A stretch of DNA of 59,944 bases from the NCBI GenBank assembly GCA_024695935.1, contig JAILHH010000016.1, forward strand, positions 1 through 59,944, in the 5' to 3' direction. The position numbers and the translations under genes are program-made. The DNA comes from Acetatifactor sp. (lineage in GTDB: Bacteria; Bacillota; Clostridia; Lachnospirales; Lachnospiraceae). Position 1 is the stretch's first letter. Each line of letters begins with the position of its first letter. Shown piece by piece: positions 14,745 to 22,989 of the stretch. Below the pieces are notes generated by a model. It ran no database searches. It saw nothing but the letters and a program-made list of their open reading frames with translations, and was not told the origin of the DNA.

Positions 14745-14775
14745 AAGACATAAATAATTTCTACTAAGTGTAGAC
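14740..14775 (+). CRISPR. Solitary Cas12a (type V-A)-like CRISPR repeat
   Basis: These 36 bases match the length of a Cas12a repeat. The last 24 bases before the final position (14751-14774) agree base for base with the LbCas12a repeat as I remember it, including the crRNA handle AATTTCTACTAAGTGTAGA with its TCTAC/GTAGA stem and TAAGT loop. The 5' 11 bases agree only partly and the last base is C instead of T. No second good copy, no spacer array and no cas gene are in the window. It sits 44 bases before the coding start at 14819. It may be a relic of a lost array, or a stand-alone repeat making a short guide RNA. Confidence 0.7.
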
Positions 14776-14818
14776 AGTTTAAAAGGTGAAGACGATCAGC
14801 AAAAAGGAGTCATGTGTA

Positions 14819-15391
14819 ATGGCATTATTTATTTTTGCAACTATGGTTGTTGTTGTGGGTTTATCGATAGGTGTATATGCAGGCAAGTCTGAACAAGGGG
14901 CCAAGAAATATCTTTATGGTGGATTGTTGATAATAGCTTTATATTTGGCATTTATCAAATACCCAAATGTTAAACCATTGGGAATTTACTCAGCTATAAC
15001 GGATGTTGAATCTGAAAGTGGTGAAAAGTCTAAGGTAAAAGTTGATATTTCAATTGAAGAATATGAAGATAGCTACATTGAAAGAGAAGATGTCTTATTT
15101 GATGTAATACGTGGATATCATCCTGAAACAATCTATTGGGCGAATGGTGCTTATACTTATTTGGATCCGAATGCAACAGATTGGGCTGATGAACCGGGTG
15201 AGGAAGTAATTGCAGTTGGATATAATGATGGTGAAATGTATCAAATAATAATTCCCGAAATTGAATTTCGACCAGTTGATAAAATTTTGGCAATTGGAAT
15301 GATGGATCTGGCGGCGTATGCTATAACATTTTGCATGGGTATAGTTGCAATAATAATGTTACATTCAAATAAATATGCAAGCATTGATTAG
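14819..15391 (+). CDS. Small membrane protein of unknown function
   Basis: This 190-residue protein has two N-terminal membrane helices (about 1-17 and 30-48), a soluble acidic middle (about 55-155, with SIEEYEDSYIEREDVLFDVI) and one C-terminal helix (about 162-185). The start at 14819 has AAGGAG 9 bases upstream; an upstream in-frame GTG at 14786 lacks one. I do not recognise the family. It is monocistronic, and its leader contains or directly follows the Cas12a-like repeat. The more AT-rich base use of 14380-15400 compared with the flanks suggests acquired DNA. Confidence 0.65.
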   Translation: MALFIFATMVVVVGLSIGVYAGKSEQGAKKYLYGGLLIIALYLAFIKYPNVKPLGIYSAITDVESESGEKSKVKVDISIEEYEDSYIEREDVLFDVIRGYHPETIYWANGAYTYLDPNATDWADEPGEEVIAVGYNDGEMYQIIIPEIEFRPVDKILAIGMMDLAAYAITFCMGIVAIIMLHSNKYASID

Positions 15392-15525
15392 ATTGATTCA
15401 AAAGAGTTTTGCCGATAGAGGTATAGGTTGAGGTATATGACAGTTTCCTAAAACTTGCAAAAATGTGATCATATAGACCGGAAAAGAACGAACTAAAATA
15501 TGACGCCCTGATTCATGGCAAAATA

Positions 15526-15564
15526 ATACTGCGCTAAATTGATCTGATTGATTTAGCGCAGTAT
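15526..15564. terminator. Hairpin between convergent genes, likely bidirectional terminator
   Basis: A perfect 14-bp stem pairs 15526-15539 with 15551-15564 around an 11-base loop. It lies between the plus-strand membrane gene (ends 15391) and the minus-strand mutarotase-like gene (ends 15604). T-rich context is better on the minus side (TTATTTT beyond the stem). Confidence 0.7.
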
Positions 15565-15603
15565 GTATCTTAAAGAAGTATGTTTAATCCGGTTAATGAA
15601 TTA

Positions 15604-16557
15604 TCATGAAAATTCGTATTCGCGTATAAAACTGTCGGTCTCTCCGGGTGCGATGTCTATGCGCTTAAAAAGTTCAGGACAGATAACCTGCTCATTTCCC
15701 CATATTGCAAAGCTTGCCGGCGCAAAAGATGCTTTTCCCGTGATGGTAACGGGGCATTTATCATAGGTAAGGGTCCACATGGGAAGACATGTATCGTCGG
15801 AGCTGTCAAATTGTTCATCTTTATAAGCAATCTCATCTGTTCCGCCGCTTACAAAAATAGCTTCATTGTCCAGAGCTCTGGTAAAGGAGAGGCTTTTTTT
15901 GTCCATGTCAAAGGGCAGAACTGTAAAACTTTCGTCTAATCCTTCGGGGGTGAGGCGGATTGATTTTATGGGAAGACTTTTTACATCTTTCAGGCAATGC
16001 ATCGTGAGCTTGTATCCCGGGCCCATCAAAGCGTCATCCAAAGCCACGAAATTGTGGCCGTACTGACTGGCTTTTATTGGTGCATTTCCTGTGTTTTTTA
16101 TCTCAGTCTTTATGGAAATCCTGTTTTCGAATAAAGTTACTGTCCATATCAATTCTGCCGAGATGCCGCAGCATTCTTTTAATTTTTCAGTTACTACAAG
16201 CTTATCTGAAGCAGCCTTGTAGCAGGTGTCTGAGAATTCTACATCGTATTTTTTGAATATATCATAAGGCTCCAGATCCTTATCCTGTCTGATGAGTCCG
16301 ACTCCGAGTTTTGGAAAGTATTCGTCCTTTTTTGACCCAAAGGAACTCTCGTCCATGACCCACTCGTATGACAGGCCGTAACCGTTACTGGTGCGTCTGG
16401 TCTTTATGATCTGCTCCGGTCTGCAAATTCTGACTCCGTCATATTTTATGCTTGCAACTCTGCAGGCGCCGTCAAATCTTAATGAGTCTCTTGATTCAGC
16501 GCCGAATACGTTAACGCTTACCTCTAATTTCCCTTTTTTTAACTGAACTGTTTCCAT
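15604..16557 (-). CDS. Galactose-mutarotase-like protein (aldose 1-epimerase fold)
   Basis: This 317-residue protein has the beta-sandwich pattern of the aldose 1-epimerase superfamily. Features in favour are CRPEQI near the N-terminus, YEWVMDESSFGSKKDEYFPKLG, the long alternating strands and SQYGHNFVALDD, whose His is in the position of a conserved family histidine. It most resembles the branch that binds unusual sugars rather than classical GalM, so the substrate is unclear. I chose ATG 16557 because AGGGGGAG lies 6 bases before it; the 23 extra upstream codons have no such site. It is monocistronic. Confidence 0.75.
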   Translation of the reverse strand: METVQLKKGKLEVSVNVFGAESRDSLRFDGACRVASIKYDGVRICRPEQIIKTRRTSNGYGLSYEWVMDESSFGSKKDEYFPKLGVGLIRQDKDLEPYDIFKKYDVEFSDTCYKAASDKLVVTEKLKECCGISAELIWTVTLFENRISIKTEIKNTGNAPIKASQYGHNFVALDDALMGPGYKLTMHCLKDVKSLPIKSIRLTPEGLDESFTVLPFDMDKKSLSFTRALDNEAIFVSGGTDEIAYKDEQFDSSDDTCLPMWTLTYDKCPVTITGKASFAPASFAIWGNEQVICPELFKRIDIAPGETDSFIREYEFS

Positions 16558-16692
16558 TTTGCTCCCCCTTGTGGTCGAAGAATATTGCTTTAAACAAGTC
16601 ACCAATAATTTTAACACAAGGGTCATATAAATGGTATAATCAATAGAGATAAGAGGTGTGTCGTTTTTGGGTGAGGGAGCGTGAATACAGAT

Positions 16693-16917
16693 ATGAGATC
16701 GATCTTGATAAAAGATACAACCCGTGAAGAGCGTGAAAAGATAATCAAAGACTCTATGGACTGCGGTGGCGGCGGATGTGAGAATTGCTCGTCATGCTGG
16801 CTTGGCGGAGGTTCTCCCTGGGATATTTATCAGGACTATATAGACGGAAAGCGAGAGATAAAGGATATCAACGCCGAATACATGGACCATTACAGGCAGG
16901 GCAGAAATATTTATTAA
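16693..16917 (+). CDS. Small Cys-rich protein, paralogue 1 of 3
   Basis: This 74-residue protein starts MRSILIKDTTREEREKII, has CGGGGCENCSSC in the middle, and ends with IYQDYIDGKREIKDINAEY. It is the most Cys-rich of three tandem paralogues. The GTG at 16681 is an alternative start, but alignment with paralogue 3 (MGSILIKDTTREERERII) favours ATG 16693. Four Cys in 11 residues could bind zinc or an iron-sulfur cluster. The family is familiar from Clostridia as hypothetical proteins; no function is known to me. Confidence 0.7.
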   Translation: MRSILIKDTTREEREKIIKDSMDCGGGGCENCSSCWLGGGSPWDIYQDYIDGKREIKDINAEYMDHYRQGRNIY

Positions 16918-16929
16918 TGAGGGATCGAT

Positions 16930-17127
16930 ATGAGTGTTGCACCTGAGATAAATGCCTCCACAGAGGAGGAGAGAAGAGATTACATCAAGGGGAGGTTTCC
17001 CTGCATAGCCGATTGCGACATGTGCGGACTTTGCAAGGTCTTCCATGGGAAAGATGCGGAGGAAGCCTACGACGATTATATTGCGGGAAAACGTTCATTT
17101 GAGGACGTGTCCGCAGACTATAAGTGA
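16930..17127 (+). CDS. Small Cys-rich protein, paralogue 2 of 3
   Basis: This 65-residue protein shares the TEEERRDYI start, a Cys block (CIADCDMCGLC) and the AYDDYIAGKRSFEDVSADY ending with its neighbours, but the start is diverged (MSVAPEINAS). The four Cys in 11 residues mirror those of paralogue 1. GAGGG lies 6 bases before the ATG; 12 bases separate it from paralogue 1. Confidence 0.72.
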   Translation: MSVAPEINASTEEERRDYIKGRFPCIADCDMCGLCKVFHGKDAEEAYDDYIAGKRSFEDVSADYK

Positions 17128-17155
17128 TTAATTTTTTGAAAAGACAGGAGAAGAT

Positions 17156-17389
17156 ATGGGTTCGATTTTGATAAAAGACACTACAAGAGAAGAGCGCGAG
17201 AGGATAATCGCAGATTCCATCGGTGACATAAGCGGTTCATGTGACGGCTGCGCATCAGGACTCATCGAGATGTATCAGGATTATATCGATGGTAAAAAGG
17301 AAATCAGAGACATCAACATGGAGTTCAGGGCTCATTACGAATCCGGCATGGAAGCCCCGGAAAAAGGTAACTGCGGGTACGTGAAGTAA
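17156..17389 (+). CDS. Small Cys-containing protein, paralogue 3 of 3
   Basis: This 77-residue protein starts MGSILIKDTTREERERII, has the shorter CDGC block and the shared MYQDYIDGKKEIRDINMEF ending, then an extra tail with one further Cys (GNCGYVK). AGGAG precedes the ATG. It is followed 43 bases later by a nitroreductase gene in the same direction, so the four genes may form one operon. Confidence 0.75.
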   Translation: MGSILIKDTTREERERIIADSIGDISGSCDGCASGLIEMYQDYIDGKKEIRDINMEFRAHYESGMEAPEKGNCGYVK

Positions 17390-17432
17390 GCAGCGCTGTA
17401 AAAAATAATAGCGATATATTTTTGGAGGAAAC

Positions 17433-18017
17433 ATGGAAGCGATCGAAGCAATCCTTACCAGAAGAAGTACGAGAAAATACAGGGACGTTCTGCCTGAGAG
17501 AGAGCTGATAGAAAAGGTGATCGAGGCAGGGCGTTTTGCACCGAGCGGATCAAACAGCCAGGCAACACATATGATTGTCATCACGGATAAAGAGGTTTTG
17601 GCGAATCTATTAATACTTGTAAAAAATGAGTTTGCAAAAATGGAGGTCAATGAGGATACATACGTCTCCCTGAAGCATTCGATCAATGCTTCAAAATCAG
17701 GGGATTATATGTTTTACTATGATGCTCCTGTGCTCATAGTGACCGCAAACAAAAAAGGATATGGAAATGCCATTGCGGACAGTGCATGCGTTCTTGAAAA
17801 TATGATGATCGCAGCAAATGCGTTGGATCTGGGATCTTGCTGGATTAATCAGCTTCACTGGCTTGATGAAAATGAAGCGATCAGAGATTTTTTGTACAAA
17901 TACGGGTTGGGAGAAAACGAGACGATAACGGGCGGCCTGGCTCTTGGGTATGCCGACGGCGGATTGCCAAACCGCGCCATGATGGAGCGAAAGGGAAACC
18001 CGGTAACTTGGGTATAG
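17433..18017 (+). CDS. Nitroreductase family protein (FMN-dependent)
   Basis: This 194-residue protein has the opening ILTRRSTRKYRDVLPERELI and the FMN-contact FAPSGSNSQ loop of small nitroreductases, plus the GSCWINQLHWLDEN block and GLALGYADGG near the C-terminus. Family members are FMN dimers that reduce nitro compounds, quinones or flavins with NAD(P)H. The physiological substrate cannot be predicted. GGAGG lies 6 bases before the start. Confidence 0.92.
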   Translation: MEAIEAILTRRSTRKYRDVLPERELIEKVIEAGRFAPSGSNSQATHMIVITDKEVLANLLILVKNEFAKMEVNEDTYVSLKHSINASKSGDYMFYYDAPVLIVTANKKGYGNAIADSACVLENMMIAANALDLGSCWINQLHWLDENEAIRDFLYKYGLGENETITGGLALGYADGGLPNRAMMERKGNPVTWV

Positions 18018-18054
18018 GTTCAGATCACGAGTGTGTATTCAAAGAGGTTAAAAT

Positions 18055-18282
18055 ATGCCATTCAATATCTTATCAAAAAAAATAAAAACAGCGACCTATG
18101 ATTACAACCCGGAAAAGGAAAAACCTGTGATCCGAGCCTCAATCTGTAACGGAGAGCAGGTGGCAGGTTTTAAAGAAAATGGAACCGGAGAATTTCACGA
18201 AGTGATGCTTATAAAGAACGAGCAGGATCTGGATGAGTTCAAAAAGACCTACAATCTCGAGCATGTAGATAAAGAATACTAG
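18055..18282 (+). CDS. Small conserved-looking protein of unknown function
   Basis: This 75-residue protein (MPFNILSKKIKTATYDYNPE... ending NLEHVDKEY) has a mixed beta-strand and helix pattern and one Cys (ASICNGEQ). A long ICNGEQVAGFKEN strand pair precedes a helix with LDEFKKTYNLEH. It lies 37 bases after the nitroreductase and is closed by the terminator at 18309. AGAGG precedes the start at 11-12 bases. No family recognised. Confidence 0.62.
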   Translation: MPFNILSKKIKTATYDYNPEKEKPVIRASICNGEQVAGFKENGTGEFHEVMLIKNEQDLDEFKKTYNLEHVDKEY

Positions 18283-18308
18283 TCAGCAAACTAATGTAGT
18301 AACGAATG

Positions 18309-18344
18309 AAAAAGCAGATGAAGGTAATTTTTCTCTGCTTTTTT
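18309..18344 (+). terminator. Terminator of the Cys-rich/nitroreductase group
   Basis: AAAAAGCAGA (18309-18318) pairs with TCTGCTTTTT (18334-18343), with a T-tract running on the right arm. It lies 27 bases past the stop at 18282. Confidence 0.8.
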
Positions 18345-18411
18345 ATGAGCACAATAAAAAGGACACGAGATTTGGATAATGGAATTATCAAGAGACTAAG
18401 CTACAGCAAAT

Positions 18412-18453
18412 TGTGACTTTGTCACATACATTCATATCATCATTTGATATAAT
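18412..18453 (+). promoter_or_regulatory. Crp/Fnr-type operator at -41 of the CoA-disulfide reductase promoter
   Basis: TGTGAC-TTT-GTCACA at 18412-18426 is a perfect 6-bp dyad centred on 18419. TATAAT at 18448-18453 places the likely start near 18460, so the dyad centre is about 41 bases upstream, the class II position used by Crp/Fnr activators. The -35 region (CATACA) is poor, as expected for an activated promoter. The Crp/Fnr gene at 20345 is the likely regulator. Confidence 0.75.
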
Positions 18454-18499
18454 CCAGTCAGTAAATGAAAACATATCTCAAGAATAAGTGAGGAAAAAT

Positions 18500-20221
18500 A
18501 TGAGCAAAACAGTGATCATAGGTGGCGTGGCAGGTGGAGCATCGGCTGCAGCCAGACTTAGAAGACTTGATGAAAATATGGAGATAATCATCCTTGAGCG
18601 CGGAGACTATATCTCATATGCAAACTGCGGACTCCCGTATTACATCGGCGATGTGATACAGGACAGGGACGACCTGTTACTCCAAAGCCCAAAGATGATG
18701 AAAGAGCGCTTTCATATCGAAGTCAGAGTAAAAAATGAAGTTACGGCTATAGACCCTACAGCAAAAAAAGTTACGGTGACAAGGGATGACAAAACAACCT
18801 ATGAGGAAAGTTATGACGATCTCGTAATCGCAACAGGTTCATCACCTGTTATTCCTCCCATTCCCGGAATCGACAGCAAACGCATACATACCCTGTGGAC
18901 TGTAAATGACACTGACAAAATCCGTGGGATCATAGATAACGAACAGCCGGAAAATGCCGTAGTCGTAGGTGGTGGATTCATAGGACTTGAGATGGCAGAA
19001 AACCTGGCTCAGCGCGGAATCCAAGTAACCCTCATAGAGGGAACAGACCAGGTTATGGCACCTCTTGATTACGAGATGGCGGCTCTTCTTCACAAAAACA
19101 TTAGAAAAAACGGTGTTGATCTGCGACTTGGAAGGACGGTTCAAAGCTTTGAAGATACGGAAACCGGCGTAAAGATAAAGCTTTCCGATGACTCATATGT
19201 GGAAACTGAATTTGTGATCCTCTCCATCGGAGTGCGTCCTAACAGCGCCATCGCAAAGGCAGCAGGCCTTGAAACAAATGCCAGGGGTGGAATAAAAGTT
19301 GACAATATGATGCGCACTTCGGAAAAAAATATCTGGGCAGTAGGCGATGTCATCGAGGTAGATCATTTTGTGTCCGGAGAAAAGGCGATGATTCCCTTAG
19401 CAGGACCTGCAAACAAGCAGGGCCGAATGGCAGCAGACAATATCATCGCCGCTAGAAACGGTGAGCCCTTAAAAGAATACAAAGGAACCATGGGAACTTC
19501 GGTTGCAAAGGTATTTGATCAGGCGGCAGCTTCGACAGGTCTTACCGAAAAGGCATTGAAAGCCAAGGGCTTGATGAAGGACAGAGATTACAAGGCTTTT
19601 TCAATCCTGCAAAAAGACCATGCCGGCTACTATCCGAATGCCACAGGTCTTTATCTGAAACTGATATTTGCGTCAGATGGAAAGATCCTGGGTGCGCAGG
19701 TTGTTGGACCTAAGGGGGCTGATAAGAGAATAGATGTTATCGCAACCGCAATGAGGCTTGGGGCTAGAGTCTGGGATTTAAAAGACCTGGAGCTTGCATA
19801 CGCACCTCCATTTGCATCAGCAAAGGACCCTGTAAACATGCTGGGATTTGTGGCAGAAAATATCAGAGACGGTCTGGTATCATTTAAAAGTGTCAGTGAA
19901 GTGGCAAACGCTGATCCGGAAAAAATGCTGGTCCTGGATGTGCGTGAGCAGTCTGAGAGAAATGCATGGGCTCCCGAGGGAACACTTCATATCCCGTTCG
20001 GACAGGTGAGAGACCGTATGAGCGAACTTCCAAAGGATAAGGAGATCTGCGTCCTGTGTGCCATCGGAGTAAGAGCCTATAACGTATGCAGGATCCTGCG
20101 TCAAAACGGCTTTGAAAATGCAAGCGTGGCAGAGGGTGGCGCTACATTTTACAGATCATACCTGGAAAGCATAAAGGGAAACAATATTTCAAATGATGTA
20201 AAGCCCTGCAAATTTGACTGA
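18500..20221 (+). CDS. cdr: CoA-disulfide reductase-like flavoprotein with C-terminal rhodanese domain
   Basis: This 573-residue protein combines a pyridine nucleotide-disulfide oxidoreductase (about 1-445) with a rhodanese domain (about 465-560), the CoADR-RHD architecture. The FAD site GGVAGGASAAARLRRL is at residues 7-22. The single redox Cys of CoADR is present as Cys43 in YANCGLPYY. The NAD(P)H site VVGGGFIGLEMAENL follows near 155. The rhodanese loop is CAIGVRAY with Cys520. Related proteins reduce CoA or polysulfide disulfides with NAD(P)H. ATG 18500 is preceded by GTGAGG at 8 bases; GTG 18488 is not. It forms a thiol or sulfur module with the Crp/Fnr and single rhodanese genes behind it. 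Confidence 0.9.
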   Translation: MSKTVIIGGVAGGASAAARLRRLDENMEIIILERGDYISYANCGLPYYIGDVIQDRDDLLLQSPKMMKERFHIEVRVKNEVTAIDPTAKKVTVTRDDKTTYEESYDDLVIATGSSPVIPPIPGIDSKRIHTLWTVNDTDKIRGIIDNEQPENAVVVGGGFIGLEMAENLAQRGIQVTLIEGTDQVMAPLDYEMAALLHKNIRKNGVDLRLGRTVQSFEDTETGVKIKLSDDSYVETEFVILSIGVRPNSAIAKAAGLETNARGGIKVDNMMRTSEKNIWAVGDVIEVDHFVSGEKAMIPLAGPANKQGRMAADNIIAARNGEPLKEYKGTMGTSVAKVFDQAAASTGLTEKALKAKGLMKDRDYKAFSILQKDHAGYYPNATGLYLKLIFASDGKILGAQVVGPKGADKRIDVIATAMRLGARVWDLKDLELAYAPPFASAKDPVNMLGFVAENIRDGLVSFKSVSEVANADPEKMLVLDVREQSERNAWAPEGTLHIPFGQVRDRMSELPKDKEICVLCAIGVRAYNVCRILRQNGFENASVAEGGATFYRSYLESIKGNNISNDVKPCKFD

Positions 20222-20232
20222 TGGGCATAAAG

Positions 20233-20258
20233 GGTCTGTTAATTACACATAACAGACC
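20233..20258 (+). terminator. Hairpin after the CoA-disulfide reductase gene
   Basis: GGTCTGTTA (20233-20241) pairs with TAACAGACC (20250-20258) around eight bases, 12 bases after the stop. No T-tract follows, so termination may be weak. Confidence 0.45.
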
Positions 20259-20344
20259 ATAAATCATCACCGCAAGTCATTGCAAAACCATTGCAAATCC
20301 CATAAAGTAGAAGTATAAATATTACTTTTACTTTTGGAGAAGCT

Positions 20345-21001
20345 ATGGAAATTGCAGAATTTTTCCCTGTATGGGGAGAACTGACAAAAACAGAACAGGA
20401 TGAGCTTTTGATAAATGCGGTCAAAAAGACTGTGCCCGCGGACGTACTGATTCATGATTCAAATGAAGAGTGCGAGGGGCTGATACTGGTGACGGATGGG
20501 ATGCTGCGGGCATTTATCACATCCCCCGAGGGCAGGGAAGTGACGCTGTACCGCATACTTCCGGGGCAGATATGCCTCTTTAGTGCGTCATGCATCCTGA
20601 GAGACATTCATTTTGATATAACCGTTCAAACCGAAAAAGAAACTGCCTACTACCTGATCCCATCCCATAAATTTAAGAGTTTAAGCGAAAATTCGCTCAT
20701 TATCTCCAGATATATAAATGAGATAATGTCCGCCAGATTTTCCGATGTGATGTGGCTTTTGGAGCAGATCATGTGGCAGAGTATGGACAAGAGGATCGCA
20801 GGATTTTTGCTGGAAGAGGCTTCACTTGAAGGGACGGATCAGCTTATCATCACCCATGAAAAGATCGCCTCTCACCTTGGAACAGCCAGGGAAGTGGTGA
20901 CCAGGATACTAAAATATTTTGCGGGAGAGGGACTCATCGAATTAAAGAGGGGCGAGGTGGACATAATCGACCGAATGGCCCTTGAGGATCTGACCCTGTA
21001 A
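20345..21001 (+). CDS. Crp/Fnr family transcriptional regulator
   Basis: This 218-residue protein has a cyclic-nucleotide-binding-type beta barrel (about 15-125, with LILVTDGMLRAFITSPEGRE) and a C-terminal winged HTH (about 145-215, with ITHEKIASHLGTAREVVTRI). The dimer helix lies between. It has no four-Cys iron-sulfur motif at the N-terminus, so it is not classical Fnr; Cys residues at about 41, 79 and 85 could sense thiol state. It probably binds the dyad at 18412 and activates the reductase gene. GGAG lies 6 bases before the ATG. Confidence 0.9.
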   Translation: MEIAEFFPVWGELTKTEQDELLINAVKKTVPADVLIHDSNEECEGLILVTDGMLRAFITSPEGREVTLYRILPGQICLFSASCILRDIHFDITVQTEKETAYYLIPSHKFKSLSENSLIISRYINEIMSARFSDVMWLLEQIMWQSMDKRIAGFLLEEASLEGTDQLIITHEKIASHLGTAREVVTRILKYFAGEGLIELKRGEVDIIDRMALEDLTL

Positions 21002-21051
21002 GTAAAAAGGTTGGAGTTAACTTATAAAAATGTAAAACAAGGAGCATTTTG

Positions 21052-21372
21052 ATGAATATATTTGATTTTTTTAAAGGCCCGGATATCAATCAGGGCGTGA
21101 GTATGTATAAAGACACAAAGGGCGCAGTTTTGATCGACGTGCGTGAAACGGATGAGTACGGCTCAGGTCACATTCCCGGCAGCAAAAACGTACCACTCTC
21201 CAATATCGGCATGATCTCAAATGTCGCTCCCGACAAAAACACTCCGCTTTTTGTATATTGTTTAAGCGGCGGCAGAAGTTCTTCCGCAACATCCGCATTG
21301 GTAAAAATGGGATATACAGCGGTAAACAATATCGGCGGTATCTCAGGTTACACAGGCCCTGTTGAACATTAG
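21052..21372 (+). CDS. Single-domain rhodanese
   Basis: This 106-residue protein is one rhodanese domain, a sulfurtransferase fold. The catalytic loop is CLSGGRSS with Cys70, and the substrate-side blocks VLIDVRETDEYGSGHIPGS and VPLSNI are present. The C-terminus (NNIGGISGYTGPVEH) fits the PspE/GlpE-like class. It may pass sulfane sulfur to the CoA-disulfide reductase encoded upstream. AAGGAG precedes ATG 21052; the TTG at 21049 is the less likely start. Confidence 0.92.
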   Translation: MNIFDFFKGPDINQGVSMYKDTKGAVLIDVRETDEYGSGHIPGSKNVPLSNIGMISNVAPDKNTPLFVYCLSGGRSSSATSALVKMGYTAVNNIGGISGYTGPVEH

Positions 21373-21431
21373 TTTACGCAGTTTACCAATATAGCCTAAT
21401 TTAATAAATCTTTTGGACACATCAGTGCGAT

Positions 21432-22973
21432 TCATATCTTTGTCGGTGTGTCCGAAGGAGAATATCCGGTGTATTTTTTGTAGACCTTACTGAAATACTG
21501 CGGATTTTCAAATCCAAGCATGTCACTTAATTCATATACCTTGATATTTTGTTTTTCAAGGATCTCTCTTGCTTTTTGAATCTTTAAGCTCATAACGTAT
21601 TCACTGAATCCCAGATCCGAGTATGAACCGAACAGGGTGGACAGATAGTTTTGGCTTACGCCAATGTGGAGTGCCACATCCGAAAGGGACAGTTTTTCGT
21701 AAACATGTTCTCTGATATATTGCTTGGCGGTGAGCACGATCTTGTTCTTTGAGTCGTTCTTTTGTCTGTAGAAGGCATTTTCAATGCAGCTTTTCAGATT
21801 GATAAGATAGCTTTTTATCTGTTCTTTTCCTGTGAAAGAGTACAGGGATCTGAAAGAACCGGAATAGTTTGAAAAAGCATTTTCAAGCATTGATTCACCG
21901 TCGTTTAGACAGTTTATGATGACATTTATCACGCATGAGACCAGACTGATGGAATCATATTGAGTGAGTGTATCTATGCTTAACTCAATATTTTTTAAGG
22001 TCTGTTCCATCAAGTCGTCATCAAGACTGTCAAAAGCTCTGATAAGCCGCCTTGAAACGGATGTTATGTCAATGGTGGCAGTCTCGGTTCGTTGCAACAT
22101 ATTTTCATCGAGGGATGCGAGAGCAGATGAAAAACTTGATGAGAGTAATATCATGCTTTCGGTCAGGGTTCCGAAGGAGCAGGTCACCTTTATTCCCAGA
22201 TATTGTTTGATGAGTTTCTCTGCGTCATTTATCATGACAGAGCAGTCTTCAAATGTTATCTCGTCATTCAGTAAAATGATTATTCCGATGATATCCTGGC
22301 TCCATGGCACAAATTTAGCCTTCAGCGAAGGCGAGAGGCTGCTTTTTAAAGTGCTGGTAACGGACATATACGTGGAATAGGATTTGCTGTGATCATGCAT
22401 CCTGCTGTTTTCATCTGCAAGGCTTACTGCCACGGTGAGATATCTTTTTGAGGGAAAGTCCCTGTCGTTTCGTTCCACGGCATCAAGTATGGCTTCCTCT
22501 GAGTGAAAGCCATAGCTTAACAGATTGTAATAGAATCTGTTAACGAAGATATTGTCGGTGGAAAGGACAGCAGGTTTGCCGTTTCCTTCCAGCATGTCCA
22601 ATGTTTTGTAGGCTTTTTTCAGCGCTTCGGACAAAGTCTGTGGGGAGAGTTCCATTTTGACGAGATAGTAGCAGGCATCATATTTGATGGCGCTCTTCAC
22701 GTAATCAAATTCTTCGTAGCTGGTCAGAATTATGAATGCAGGCCTTTTTTCCATGTCGGATTCACAGACTGTTTTTAAAAGTGTGAGTCCGTCCATCACA
22801 GGCATTTTGATATCCGTTATCACAATGTCCGGGTGAGACGATCTTATGAATTCCAGGGCTAGAGCACCGTTTGATACAGAGCCTGTTACTTTTATATCAT
22901 GCATGGTAGAAAGCATGGACTGCATTCCGATCCTTGCGAGGGGTTCGTCATCTACCAAAAGAACATTTCGCAT
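21432..22973 (-). CDS. YesN-type response regulator, receiver plus AraC domain
   Basis: This 513-residue protein has a receiver domain (about 1-125, VLLVDDEPLARIGM start, phospho-acceptor Asp in DIVITDIKMPVMDG, Lys in YYLVKMELSP) and a C-terminal AraC-type double HTH (about 410-513, LSLSDVALHIGVSQNYLSTL and FENPQYFSKVYKKYTGYSPSD). The long middle part is the usual YesN spacer. It is the partner of the histidine kinase encoded just upstream (16 bases gap) and is likely to activate the divergent sugar importer. Confidence 0.93.
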   Translation of the reverse strand: MRNVLLVDDEPLARIGMQSMLSTMHDIKVTGSVSNGALALEFIRSSHPDIVITDIKMPVMDGLTLLKTVCESDMEKRPAFIILTSYEEFDYVKSAIKYDACYYLVKMELSPQTLSEALKKAYKTLDMLEGNGKPAVLSTDNIFVNRFYYNLLSYGFHSEEAILDAVERNDRDFPSKRYLTVAVSLADENSRMHDHSKSYSTYMSVTSTLKSSLSPSLKAKFVPWSQDIIGIIILLNDEITFEDCSVMINDAEKLIKQYLGIKVTCSFGTLTESMILLSSSFSSALASLDENMLQRTETATIDITSVSRRLIRAFDSLDDDLMEQTLKNIELSIDTLTQYDSISLVSCVINVIINCLNDGESMLENAFSNYSGSFRSLYSFTGKEQIKSYLINLKSCIENAFYRQKNDSKNKIVLTAKQYIREHVYEKLSLSDVALHIGVSQNYLSTLFGSYSDLGFSEYVMSLKIQKAREILEKQNIKVYELSDMLGFENPQYFSKVYKKYTGYSPSDTPTKI

Positions 22974-22989
22974 TTAAATAACCTGCCTT

